A stretch of 64,000 nucleotides of DNA from Oligoflexus sp. (lineage in GTDB: Bacteria; Bdellovibrionota_B; Oligoflexia; Oligoflexales; Oligoflexaceae): NCBI RefSeq assembly GCF_035712445.1, contig NZ_DASTAT010000013.1:28237-92236 (forward strand), in the 5' to 3' direction. Both the position numbers and the translations under genes were made by a program. Below are positions 36,462-45,339 of this stretch, piece after piece. The stretch's first letter is position 1. Each line of letters begins with the position of its first letter. Under the pieces are notes generated by a model. It saw only the letters and a list, made by a program, of their open reading frames with translations, searched no databases and was not told the DNA's origin.

Positions 36462-38816
36462 ATGAAAGCAATCGTGCGTAAAGTCTGGGGCAAGGTTTCG
36501 AAGCTTCTGCCAATCTGGTTGATCTGCGGCACCATAGTCGGTGCGTCGTGGTGGGCCCTCAGGCAGCACTATTTTCGATTCGCGGTTGGTTCGAACGAAC
36601 GCGATCCTCTTTATCGCATCGAAAGCGCCTGGTTCGATATCAAGGTCACAAGCCTACGCGGGCCACAAAAGCCAACAGGCAAAGTCGGGATCCTGGCCAT
36701 TGATGATGACTCGATCCATCAGTTCGGGCGTTTTCCCTTTTCCCGCCGTTACTATGATCAGGCTTTCAAAAACCTGAAAAAACACGGTGTAAAATGGATA
36801 GGCTTTGACGCCGTCTACGACAAGCCCGAGCGCCCGAGCCTGGATGATATCGAAGGTCAGCTCCTGGATCTCACCGGCAGCCGGCAGCATTCACGCGACC
36901 TCAATCTTGTGATGCAGTCCATCGGCCAGATGAAAAAGTTGAGTCCCGCCGATCAAATATTCCGCGAGGCCCTGCAGAATTTTGGCAATATCGTCCTGGG
37001 CTACTTCTATATGGAAACCAAGGTCGAAGCCAAAAAAGCCCTCGGTGGCCGTAATCACTTCGAAGGCATCGATCGCATTGCCGTCTCGGAAATCATGGGC
37101 GTTGATATGCCGGCCGGGAAAAAGCTGTCCGACTTTCCTTTGATGAAACCGGAGGCCATCCAGGTCAATGATGCCATCATTGATGAAGTCGGCAGCCACT
37201 TTGCTTTTTTCAACAATGATGCGGATCAGGATGCCATCAACCGTTGGCTGACTCTCGTGGCGGATGTCAACGGCCACCTGATGCCCTGCCTTGCCCTGAA
37301 AACCATGGCGGAATATTTGAACCGCGAGATTTTCGTCTTCTTCAATAATAACGGCATCGAAAGCCTCGCCCTGATCAACCGCGACGACCCTTCGGATTCG
37401 ATCGACATTCCGGTCGATTCCACCGGAAAAGGCCGCGTTCTGATCAATCCGCGCGGACGCGGGGAAACCATTCCGCATTATGGACTGGCCGCCGCCTATC
37501 GTGATGACTTCACGGAAAAGCAGAAAAACGCCTTGAAGGATTCCGTCCTGCTCCTGGGCGCCACCGCCACGGGCATCAACGATATGCGTCCCAATGCTTT
37601 CGATCCCACGATCAACGGCGCTGAAAACCATGCGGCGGTCATGGATAACATCGTGCGCGGCGACTTTTATAAGCGTCCTGCGACCATATTCAAAACTGAA
37701 ATGCAGATCATGCTGGTCCTGGGTTTTGTCTTTACGCTGATCTTCTCCTTCGGTTCCGGTCTTGTATCGGGCCTTTCCCTGATGGCCTTCCTCGTGGGCT
37801 ACTACTATGTGGATAAGATCTTTTGGATGGGGCAAGGTATCTGGACCTTCATGGTCGTCCCTGCTGGTGAAGTGACGCTGATGTTCACGGTTGTGACTCT
37901 TTATAAGTACGTGACCGAGGAAAAAGAAAAGAAGATGGTCAAGGGCGCGTTCCAGCATTACCTCAGCCCCGAGGTTATCGACCAGGTGCTGCAGAACCCC
38001 GAGCAGTTGAAGCTCGGCGGCGAGAAGAAAGAGCTGACCGTATTTTTCTCGGACGTTCGTGGCTTCACGACCATTTCAGAAACACTGACGCCGGAAAAAT
38101 TGAGCGAGCTGATGAATGAATACTTCACCCCGATGACCAGCATTGTCCTGCGCAGCAAGGGTGTTCTGGATAAGTACATCGGGGATGCGATCATGGCTTT
38201 CTGGGGTGCTCCTTTGGAGCTGGAAAACCCGGCCGAAACAGGCTGCCAGGCTGCAATCGAGATGCTGTATGCGCTCGACAAGCTGCGCCTCGAATTCAAA
38301 GCCAAAGGCTTCCCTGACATTGATATCGGGATCGGCCTCAACACAGGTCCCATGTCGGTCGGTAACATGGGTTCGGGTGAACGTTTCACCTATACGGTCA
38401 TGGGCGATGCGGTGAACCTCGGATCACGTCTGGAAGGCTTGACCAAGGAATACGGTATCAAGATCATGATCAGTGAGTTCACACACGCAAAGCTTACGCC
38501 GGGCAAGTTCTTTACCCGCGATCTGGATGACATCCGCGTGAAAGGCAAGAACGAGCCTGTGAAAGTCTTTCACCTGATGCGGCCCGACTTTCTGCCCACG
38601 CCCGAGCTGATCCGTGAATTCATTGCCAGGTTCGAATTGGGCCGCAAGGCTTATACAGCCCAGAAATGGGAAGAATCCCGCCAGCACTTTATCAGCTGCC
38701 TGCAGATGAAGCCGGATGACAAGGCCAGCATCATGTACTGCGAACGCATCGATCATTATATCGAAGAATCGCCGGGCCAGCAGTGGGATGGCGTTTACAC
38801 CTTCAAGCACAAGTGA
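36462..38816 (+). CDS. CHASE2 - class III adenylate cyclase
   Basis: 784 residues. A first helix (about 17-33) precedes a large CHASE2 sensor domain (GILAIDDDSIHQFGRFPFSRRYYD... VKWIGFDAVYD). Three helices lie near residues 400-480, then comes the cyclase domain with metal Asp531 (FFSDVRGF) and Asp575 (YIGDAIMAFWGAP). The adenine-type Lys lies in DKYIGD, and VNLGSR completes the site. The C-terminus (FELGRKAYTAQKWEESRQHFISCLQMKPDD) is one TPR-like unit. It probably makes cAMP in response to an extracytoplasmic cue. It is a paralogue in layout of the protein at 23546-25933 but without a PilZ part. Confidence 0.9.
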   Translation: MKAIVRKVWGKVSKLLPIWLICGTIVGASWWALRQHYFRFAVGSNERDPLYRIESAWFDIKVTSLRGPQKPTGKVGILAIDDDSIHQFGRFPFSRRYYDQAFKNLKKHGVKWIGFDAVYDKPERPSLDDIEGQLLDLTGSRQHSRDLNLVMQSIGQMKKLSPADQIFREALQNFGNIVLGYFYMETKVEAKKALGGRNHFEGIDRIAVSEIMGVDMPAGKKLSDFPLMKPEAIQVNDAIIDEVGSHFAFFNNDADQDAINRWLTLVADVNGHLMPCLALKTMAEYLNREIFVFFNNNGIESLALINRDDPSDSIDIPVDSTGKGRVLINPRGRGETIPHYGLAAAYRDDFTEKQKNALKDSVLLLGATATGINDMRPNAFDPTINGAENHAAVMDNIVRGDFYKRPATIFKTEMQIMLVLGFVFTLIFSFGSGLVSGLSLMAFLVGYYYVDKIFWMGQGIWTFMVVPAGEVTLMFTVVTLYKYVTEEKEKKMVKGAFQHYLSPEVIDQVLQNPEQLKLGGEKKELTVFFSDVRGFTTISETLTPEKLSELMNEYFTPMTSIVLRSKGVLDKYIGDAIMAFWGAPLELENPAETGCQAAIEMLYALDKLRLEFKAKGFPDIDIGIGLNTGPMSVGNMGSGERFTYTVMGDAVNLGSRLEGLTKEYGIKIMISEFTHAKLTPGKFFTRDLDDIRVKGKNEPVKVFHLMRPDFLPTPELIREFIARFELGRKAYTAQKWEESRQHFISCLQMKPDDKASIMYCERIDHYIEESPGQQWDGVYTFKHK

Positions 38817-38914
38817 GAATGACGCATTCGCGCTCGCTGCAATATGTGTCTTTCCAGGGTTCAATAAGCTATCTCTTGGAGTGAGACGGAAGGCAGAGGA
38901 GCGCGATCAATTCC

Positions 38915-39751
38915 ATGAAAGTCCATCGTTACCAGCGTATAGAAGATGTACCTGCAGGGGTCCTGGAGTTTCTTGCTCAGGATGACATGCGCAACAATGT
39001 TCCTTATGGAATATTCAAAATGATTCGCGACAATCCGGGCATCATTCCAGATTACGAGCTTTTCGTCGTGACAGATGGTGCTGCGATTCAACTCTACGCG
39101 CATCACACGCCCCCCTATGCTCCCTATCTATCCCTGGGTCGGGCCGAGGCTGTGGCAGCATTGGCCCGGGATTGGCGAGACAGCGGAAAGACGCTGCCGG
39201 GACTTATGGGGCCGCAGGAGGTGACCGATGTTTTCCTTCAGCATTGGCCGGCCTTGCACAATCACATCAGCTTTGCCGAGAGACAGGGCTTTTATCGGCT
39301 GGATCAGGTTTCCCTGCCAACGCCAACCGGAGCGGTTTTTGAACCCGCACGTCTGAGCGACCTTGATCTTTATGTGAGCTGGTTGAAGGCTTTTTGCCTG
39401 GAGTTGAACGAGCCCTATCCCGGAGATGAAAATGCCAGGCTGCAGCAGCTGGGACGCATTAAAGAAGGTGACCTTTACAGTCTGAGCGTCAACGGGCAAC
39501 CTGTGAGCATGACCGTGGCTGGGCGCAAACTGATCCACGGGCGCTGCATCAGCTTTGTTTATACGCCTCCCGAGCAGCGGGGGCTCGGTTATGCCGGTGA
39601 ACTGGTGGGCCGTGTCTCGCAAAAAATTTTGGATGATGGTTATCAGTACTGCTGTCTTTTCACCCAGCTCGATAATCCTGTGTCCAACAGGATTTACCAG
39701 CGTTTGGGCTATCAGTTGCTTTGCGAGTTCAGGCGTTATGCGTTTGGCTGA
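38915..39751 (+). CDS. GNAT family N-acetyltransferase (FR47-like)
   Basis: 278 residues. The C-terminal half carries the acetyl-CoA motif: VYTPPEQRGLGYAGELVGRVSQKIL, with Q/RxxGxG/A form, then NPVSNRIYQRLGYQ. The N-terminal half resembles the first lobe of tandem GNAT proteins. The substrate is unknown. GAGGAG lies 13 bases before the ATG, which is a long spacing. Confidence 0.8.
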   Translation: MKVHRYQRIEDVPAGVLEFLAQDDMRNNVPYGIFKMIRDNPGIIPDYELFVVTDGAAIQLYAHHTPPYAPYLSLGRAEAVAALARDWRDSGKTLPGLMGPQEVTDVFLQHWPALHNHISFAERQGFYRLDQVSLPTPTGAVFEPARLSDLDLYVSWLKAFCLELNEPYPGDENARLQQLGRIKEGDLYSLSVNGQPVSMTVAGRKLIHGRCISFVYTPPEQRGLGYAGELVGRVSQKILDDGYQYCCLFTQLDNPVSNRIYQRLGYQLLCEFRRYAFG

Positions 39752-39794
39752 ATGCAGGTGCTCGACTCGCACGGGTCGAACACCGTCGTTGCCA

Positions 39795-40772
39795 TCACTT
39801 CCTATTCTTCTGGCTCGCAAAGTACGCAAATTTCCGAGCCCGCATCACATCCCCGAGCGGCCGATGCTCGACGAGCGCACACCAGGGATCAAAGCGCGCT
39901 TCATCAACGCGTTTCTGAAGATCAGCAAAACCAGCTGCCGCGGGCGGCTGCAGAGTCAGGTATGCGACCGTCACGTAGGGTGCATCCTTTTCATCCCAAT
40001 TTTTTGAACCATCTTCGATGGGCGTTTCATCGTCCACCGTAAAAAACTGCAGCTGAAGAGCATAGCGCAAAGGCCCTTTCTTCAAGCGCTCCAAAAGATC
40101 GCGCGCCCAGTCTTCGGATGCCGCAGGGTTGATGGCCTGACCTTCAGGCGGCAGAAGGCGTACGCGCACAGCATAGGGTCCACAGGCCAAAGGCGAAGCG
40201 GAAAAGAATCGTTCCGTCGCATAGCCCGTGAAAGGTCTTTTTAAGCTTTTCATCGAACTGGCCAGCTGACGGAATCCTCCGATCAGGCCATACTCTTTAA
40301 AAAAATGCTTGAAGAGCGCGCTGCCGCCCTGAGACGCGGCCACCACAAGTTTCACAAAGGCATCACTGTTGCGGAGGCCAAAGACCTCCCGATTGATCAA
40401 AAGAAAATCCTGGGCCTCCGTCGTTCCACCAAGGGCCCCCGGACCTTTGATGCCCAGGACTTTGATGGCAAAGCCGCGAATATCGGGCACGCGATCCTGC
40501 TGCACGCTCAGGCTGCCATTGGAAATGCGGACCAGCGTTTCATGAAAGCCAGGCTTTGCGAAAAGACCCTGAGCGGCATGCGGCGGCAAACCGGGCAGGA
40601 CCTCCAGCTGCGCCTGAAGACCGATCAGCTGCTTGCGATGCAGCATGCGTCCGGGACCAAACTCCCGGTTTTTTTCCTTCTGAATCGCCATGAGTTGGTC
40701 GGTGTACCGGGTAAAGCACTGCTCTTCATCGGGAGCCAGGATTTCCTGCCAGTTTCTGCTTGGAGTTTTCAT
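39795..40772 (-). CDS. Catalase-family haem protein (small type)
   Basis: About 325 residues, shorter than true catalases. The catalase-like segments are RISNGSLSVQQDRVPDIRGFAIKVLG and TEAQDFLLINREVF, and the C-terminal part ends DVMRARKFAYFAS. The usual catalytic HxxF/Y of catalases is replaced by a GFHETLVRISNGS stretch. Such small catalase-like proteins include organic-hydroperoxide-acting and allene-oxide-synthase-like enzymes. I use ATG 40772, since the ATG at 40778 is only two bases from its AAAGG. A promoter is visible upstream. Confidence 0.7.
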   Translation of the reverse strand: MKTPSRNWQEILAPDEEQCFTRYTDQLMAIQKEKNREFGPGRMLHRKQLIGLQAQLEVLPGLPPHAAQGLFAKPGFHETLVRISNGSLSVQQDRVPDIRGFAIKVLGIKGPGALGGTTEAQDFLLINREVFGLRNSDAFVKLVVAASQGGSALFKHFFKEYGLIGGFRQLASSMKSLKRPFTGYATERFFSASPLACGPYAVRVRLLPPEGQAINPAASEDWARDLLERLKKGPLRYALQLQFFTVDDETPIEDGSKNWDEKDAPYVTVAYLTLQPPAAAGFADLQKRVDEARFDPWCALVEHRPLGDVMRARKFAYFASQKNRK

Positions 40773-40807
40773 GTGCATAACCTTTCAAAATCTCTTGGTA
40801 AAAAAAG

Positions 40808-40837
40808 ATTGTACACAATATATCGGTAAAATTGCAA
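40808..40837 (-). promoter_or_regulatory. Possible promoter of the catalase-family gene
   Basis: On the minus strand, TTGCAA (40832-40837) and TACAAT (40808-40813) are separated by 18 bases, about 35 bases before the start codon. The area is AT-rich compared with its surroundings. Confidence 0.4.
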
Positions 40838-40871
40838 AAAATCTTGAGCCTTTTTTGCATGTGACCAGGTC

Positions 40872-41894
40872 TTACAGCATGATTCCAAACTTCAGGAGGC
40901 CATAATAGGGCCGAAACTGAGCGCCCAGCTCCTTTTGAACGCGTTCGTCCGTATTGGATCCGCTCAAAATCCGAGTCAGATCATCCAGGTCGGAATTTTC
41001 CGTATAGTTCAGCGATCCTGCCAAGGGTATTCCAAAACCAAGCCAGTCCACGGCCACATAGAATCGCGAACCAAATTCCCACTGACTGCCCAGGACAAAG
41101 TCCAGCACCACGAGTTGCGCCTTGAACTCTGATGAAATTTCCTCGTCCACGACACCGGAGCCTTCCCAGCCATAGCTTCCCTGGATCATGGCCAGGCTGA
41201 GTCCTGTGCCGAAGTAAAGCCAGCGCCTATTGAATAGGCGCAGCGACACGCGTGCAGCGTTCATCTCGGGCGCAAGGAATTCATCAGTTTCAGGATTTTT
41301 GGAGTTGGTGAGGCGCGTTTGGGTGGAGGTCAGCTGCAGACCCCAGTCGAGCCAGCTCGTCGAGCGACGCAGATATTCAAGACCGAAGCCGAAACCCATG
41401 AAATTCCCAGCGCCGATCAGACCAAATTGATTACGGAATTCTGCGGATGCACCTGCCGGCGCGGTCGTCGTATCTTCTCCCCAAATATTCAGGTCACCTT
41501 TTTCCTCGGGCATTGGCACCTGAAAACGCGAATTATCCACAGGATCGAGCTGCGTCGGCGGCGCAGGAGGAAAAAACGGAGTCTGTTTGGGTGCCGGGCG
41601 CGAGGCGGGTTTTCCAGGTTTGGGAATCAGTTTCGGCGCCGGTTTCGCTGCGGGTTTAGGCGGCACCTTGCCCTTGCCGGCTTTGGTCGGAGCCGCACCT
41701 TTTTTCGCCTTCACCGGCGGCTTTTTCGCCTGCATCTGCAGAACAGCATCGGTTTCGTTCTCAACTTCCTTCGCGTTGGTTGCCGGGTCAAGGCTTTGCT
41801 CGCTGTCACCTTGCATTGCCTGAGCCAGGGTGATATTTGGAAGATTCCAAACCATAGCAGCGCTGATGAGGGCGAGCAGCGTTCGGCAGGTCAC
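40872..41894 (-). CDS. Outer-membrane protein with Lys/Pro/Ala-rich linker
   Basis: 340 residues from GTG 41894, preceded by GGAGG seven bases upstream (the frame is open to 42023 without a site). After the signal peptide comes a Lys/Pro/Ala-rich linker (KKPPVKAKKGAAPTKAGKGK, then PKPAAKPAPK), reminiscent of peptidoglycan- or TonB-type linkers. The last 200 residues look like a beta-barrel with many aromatic strand ends. Function unknown. Confidence 0.6.
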   Translation of the reverse strand: MTCRTLLALISAAMVWNLPNITLAQAMQGDSEQSLDPATNAKEVENETDAVLQMQAKKPPVKAKKGAAPTKAGKGKVPPKPAAKPAPKLIPKPGKPASRPAPKQTPFFPPAPPTQLDPVDNSRFQVPMPEEKGDLNIWGEDTTTAPAGASAEFRNQFGLIGAGNFMGFGFGLEYLRRSTSWLDWGLQLTSTQTRLTNSKNPETDEFLAPEMNAARVSLRLFNRRWLYFGTGLSLAMIQGSYGWEGSGVVDEEISSEFKAQLVVLDFVLGSQWEFGSRFYVAVDWLGFGIPLAGSLNYTENSDLDDLTRILSGSNTDERVQKELGAQFRPYYGLLKFGIML

Positions 41895-41988
41895 TGGGGA
41901 GCCTCCAAAATGAAACCAGTTGCGCGGGATTGACTCCCTCCAGGATAAGAAAAAAAGCCCCACTGCGCAAACGATCCATGGAGTGTTT

Positions 41989-42798
41989 ATGGAAAAGATC
42001 ACTGTTGTTGGTCTCGGTAACATGGGCGCGGCCCTGGTTCGCGGACTCCTGAAATCCTCGGCAAAAAACCCGCTGCCGATTGAAGTCTATGATGTTGACA
42101 AACATCGTGTGGATCAGGTCGTGGGGACCAGCGGCGCGCGTGGCCTTGCTTCTCTGAACGATATCCAGCAGCATAAAAATGTGCTTATTTTCTGCGTAAA
42201 ACCGCAGGATCTGCCCACCATCGGCAAAACCCTTGGCGGCAAACTCGAACGCGATAACCTCATCATTTCGATACTGGCGGGCAAGAAAACCAGCACCATC
42301 GCCGAAGAGCTTCAGTATGAAGGGCCCATCATTCGCGCCATGCCCAATATCGCGGCGGTGATCGGTGAAGCCGCGACGGCCATGTGCGCCAATGAAAAGG
42401 CCGAGGAATCGCATAAAAATCGTGCGGAGCAGATTTTCAAGGCGGTGGGTGAAGCCTACTGGACCAAGGAATCGCTGATGGATTCCGTCACGGGCCTTTC
42501 CGGAAGCGGCCCGGCCTATATTTATATGGTGATCGAAGCGCTGGCCGATGGCGGCCTTAAGATGGGCATGCCCAAGGAACTGGCGCTGAAGCTGGCCACG
42601 CAAACTGTCCTTGGTTCCGCCGCCATGGTGAAAAGCATGGGCCTGCATCCTGCGATCCTGAAGGATCAGGTCACCACACCGGCCGGCACCACGATTTCCG
42701 CTTTGCATGAGCTCGAAGAACGCGGTCTGCGTTCGATGTTTGTCAGTGCCGTGGAAAAAGCCACGCTGCGTTCCCAGGAGCTGGGTCGCAACAGTTAA
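41989..42798 (+). CDS. proC: Pyrroline-5-carboxylate reductase
   Basis: 269 residues, the standard length. The N-terminal Rossmann motif VGLGNMGAAL binds NAD(P)H, and the C-terminal signature is SGSGPAYIYMVIEALADGG. It makes proline from pyrroline-5-carboxylate, the last step of proline synthesis. ATG 41989 has GGAG five bases upstream. It overlaps the stop of the convergent ABC ATPase gene by four bases. Confidence 0.95.
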   Translation: MEKITVVGLGNMGAALVRGLLKSSAKNPLPIEVYDVDKHRVDQVVGTSGARGLASLNDIQQHKNVLIFCVKPQDLPTIGKTLGGKLERDNLIISILAGKKTSTIAEELQYEGPIIRAMPNIAAVIGEAATAMCANEKAEESHKNRAEQIFKAVGEAYWTKESLMDSVTGLSGSGPAYIYMVIEALADGGLKMGMPKELALKLATQTVLGSAAMVKSMGLHPAILKDQVTTPAGTTISALHELEERGLRSMFVSAVEKATLRSQELGRNS

Positions 42799-43550
42799 AG
42801 CGGGGCGTTCTGAAAACGGATGAACCAATCGCCGGTCGCTTGATCGGCGTAAACCCGCGCTTCCACATCATAGGTTTCCCGGATCATGTCCGGGGTCAAA
42901 AGCGCAGCGCAGGGTCCTGCGGCTATCACTTTCCCCTTCTTCAAAAAAACCAGATGCGTGGCCAGATCACGGGTCGAATAAAGATCATGATGCGACAGCA
43001 CAAGGGTGCGGCCTTCGTCTGCGAGGGCGCGAAACACTTCCGTCATATGAAGGCTCGCATCAATATCAAGGTTCGCAAAGGGCTCATCAAAGAGCATCAA
43101 GCGGCTGTCCGAAGCGATGGCTCGCGCGATGTCCACGCGCGTCTGCTCGCCGCGACTGAGGCTGTTGTAGACCCGATCGGCGAAATCAAGCATGCTGACC
43201 CGTCTTAAGGCATCGCGGGCTTTCGCTTCATCGCTTTTCCCTGGAAAGCCCTGGTGCCATGGATAACGGCCCATCAGCACCAGCTCCCGCACGGAAAAGG
43301 CAAAAGGCAGGGAATTGCTGAGGGGAGTCCAGCTCAGCGGCATGGGGCCTTTGGAATCGCCGAGTACGACGCGACCTTCCGTCGGATGAAGAACCCCCGC
43401 CATGCAGCGCAGAAGCAAGGTTTTTCCCGCACCATTCGGGCCCAGGATCAAATGAATGCCGCCGGCCTCCAGATCGAGTTCGATCGAATCGAGAAGGATC
43501 TTATCCTGAGCCGCCAGGACCAGCTGCTCCACTTTCAAAGCGCTCGTCAT
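42795..43550 (-). CDS. ABC transporter ATPase of a FecCD-type importer
   Basis: 251 residues with Walker A GPNGAGKT, signature LSRGEQTRVDIARAI, Walker B RLMLFDEPFANLD and LVLSHHDLYSTR, as in FhuC/BtuD-type ATPases for siderophore, haem or cobalamin uptake. It starts at the ATG overlapping the permease stop (ATGA). With the permease it forms the inner-membrane importer. Confidence 0.88.
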   Translation of the reverse strand: MTSALKVEQLVLAAQDKILLDSIELDLEAGGIHLILGPNGAGKTLLLRCMAGVLHPTEGRVVLGDSKGPMPLSWTPLSNSLPFAFSVRELVLMGRYPWHQGFPGKSDEAKARDALRRVSMLDFADRVYNSLSRGEQTRVDIARAIASDSRLMLFDEPFANLDIDASLHMTEVFRALADEGRTLVLSHHDLYSTRDLATHLVFLKKGKVIAAGPCAALLTPDMIRETYDVEARVYADQATGDWFIRFQNAPL

Positions 43551-44557
43551 AAGGCAGCCTGCCTCCGTCTTTGATAAAGCATCCAAAGGAAAAAGGGCGA
43601 GCCGATCAGCGAGATGAGGACACCCACCTGAATTTCCTGCGGCGGCATCAGAACGCGGGCCAAAAGATCGGCCAGCATCAGAAGCGTGGCGCCATTGATC
43701 ACGGAAAGACCCAGAAGCTGCCGATGATCCGGCCCCACCAGGATGCGGGTAAAATGCGGCACGATCAGCCCAATGAAAGGCATCATGCCCGACAGCGAAA
43801 CGGATGTGCCGACCAGGATGGACACCAAAAGCACGGCTTCGGTTCGCAGGCGCTTCAGATCCAATCCCAGGGTTTGCGCCACATCGTTGCCGAGGCTCAG
43901 AACATTGAAGCGATAGGCGAGTTTTTGCGCGAAGATCATGCCGCCCAAAAGGGGCCCGGCTGCGATGAGGCAATGCTCCCAGGTTTTGCCGCTCAAAGTC
44001 CCGAGCATCCAGTTCATCATCGCAGGCGCTTTATCAAAATCATTGAGCGAGATGGAGAGCAAAAAGGATGTTAAGGCACTCAGTATTCCATTCAGAGCAA
44101 AACCAATCAGCAGAAGGTCCTCGATGGGAAAACCGCGGGGATCGCGGGCGAAACGCAGAAGAATGGTCGTGGTCAGCACGCAGCCTACCAGCGCGAAAAG
44201 CGGCAGCATCCAAAGGCTCACGAAATTCACGCCCAGATAAAAGGCGAGGATGGCTCCCAAGACTCCGCCGCTGCTGATACCGATCACGGAAGGACTGGCC
44301 AAAGGGTTACGAAAAAGTCCCTGGGTCAAAACCCCGGCCGCCGCCAAAGCCCCCCCGATCAGGCAGGCCGCTACGACCCGCGGCAGGCGAATATCGATCA
44401 AAATCCGCTGCAGCATGTCCAAGTCTTCGGACTGACTCAGCAATTGCCAGGGATAGGCCGGTGCACCCCCAAAAGACCAGGACAGCATAAAGACCAGAAG
44501 GCACAGGAGGGCTGTACCCCAAATGGCGAGCGAGTTGGGTCGGGAGCTGACGCGCAA
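43547..44557 (-). CDS. FecCD-family ABC permease
   Basis: 336 residues with about ten hydrophobic helices and the family pattern RILIDIRLPRVVAACLIGGALAAAGVLTQGLFRNPLASPSVIGISSGG at residues 50-98. It imports Fe-siderophore, haem or cobalamin. No periplasmic binding protein gene lies in the window next to it, and no cobalamin riboswitch is visible upstream. The likely ligand is iron-containing, but this is inference. Confidence 0.88.
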   Translation of the reverse strand: MRVSSRPNSLAIWGTALLCLLVFMLSWSFGGAPAYPWQLLSQSEDLDMLQRILIDIRLPRVVAACLIGGALAAAGVLTQGLFRNPLASPSVIGISSGGVLGAILAFYLGVNFVSLWMLPLFALVGCVLTTTILLRFARDPRGFPIEDLLLIGFALNGILSALTSFLLSISLNDFDKAPAMMNWMLGTLSGKTWEHCLIAAGPLLGGMIFAQKLAYRFNVLSLGNDVAQTLGLDLKRLRTEAVLLVSILVGTSVSLSGMMPFIGLIVPHFTRILVGPDHRQLLGLSVINGATLLMLADLLARVLMPPQEIQVGVLISLIGSPFFLWMLYQRRRQAAL

Positions 44558-44658
44558 GGCCTGAAATTCCTTTGATTATTTCCATAGGGCCGGCGGGCAC
44601 GGCCCGCTGCACGACATGGATACGAATATCCGGCTGCAAAGGCAACGTTTTTCCCTTG

Positions 44659-44683
44659 AATATATGTCAAAAAAGCATATATT
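44659..44683. promoter_or_regulatory. Inverted repeat between FecCD operon and TonB-like gene
   Basis: AATATATG and CATATATT form a perfect 8-bp inverted repeat with a 9-base spacer. The repeat lies in the divergent intergenic region of about 175 bases, in an AT-rich patch. A TTGACA box on the minus strand (44665-44670) falls inside. This is the position and form expected of an operator for a dimeric regulator of the importer genes. Confidence 0.4.
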
Positions 44684-44732
44684 AGGGCTCGGTGCCTGTT
44701 CCTTTTGACTTGCTGTGACTGCGGAGCTGATG

Positions 44733-45233
44733 ATGAAAAAAGGCAAAACGACCCTGATGGCCCTGACTCTAGGTGCCCTGACATATCTGGCCTGGCTGGG
44801 CCTGGATATCAAAAATCCCGAAAAACCGACGCCTGTCACCACTCCTTATGAAGTGGTTTCCGAATCTCCAGCGCCCACGATCGCAGCGGCGCCGACGCCA
44901 CGTCGCGTCATCGCCCGTAAAGCGGTAAAAATCCGCAAAGCAAAGTCCCCAGCGCCGGCAGCGGAGGTGGCCACAGCCGTCGCAACCGAGGAGCCGCAAA
45001 AATCCAAAATGGAAATCCCCCTGCCAAAGACCTGGGAGGGAACTTTTGTCAAGCATGAACGTCCCTATAATAAAGACGAATGCGATCTGGATCGGCCCTG
45101 CGCTCCCCGCGGACGCGATGGTGTTCTTCTGGTCGGCGTCTCCTTTTCCCTGAATGGCTATCAACCCATGGCCCCGGAAATCCTTTCCGTAGGCTCCTAT
45201 CGTGAGCGCACACCGCTTTTGGTCTATAAATGA
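44733..45233 (+). CDS. Single-helix protein, TonB-like, divergent from FecCD importer
   Basis: 166 residues from ATG 44733 (GGAG six bases upstream). One N-terminal helix (TTLMALTLGALTYLAWLGLDI) is followed by a Pro/Ala/Lys/Glu-rich periplasmic stretch (about 25-95). A small C-terminal domain contains CDLDRPCAPRGRDG and LLVGVSFSLNGYQP, with Cys that may form a disulfide. The layout is TonB-like but the C-terminal fold is not the canonical TonB one. Its location next to the importer is the main reason to link them. Confidence 0.5.
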   Translation: MKKGKTTLMALTLGALTYLAWLGLDIKNPEKPTPVTTPYEVVSESPAPTIAAAPTPRRVIARKAVKIRKAKSPAPAAEVATAVATEEPQKSKMEIPLPKTWEGTFVKHERPYNKDECDLDRPCAPRGRDGVLLVGVSFSLNGYQPMAPEILSVGSYRERTPLLVYK

Positions 45234-45339
45234 GAAATTAAAAAGAATTCGGATTTAAGCACCCAGCCTTGCATTGCCTCATCGTTTTGATATCTTTGAA
45301 GATTGATGTCAGTTCATGACCTCTTCAAGGAATTCTCAC

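Noticed and set aside
44558-44658. Cobalamin or other riboswitch upstream of the FecCD permease
   Set aside because: No B12-box-like sequence or conserved junction was seen; only a short GC hairpin-like patch (GGGCCGGCGGGCACGG).
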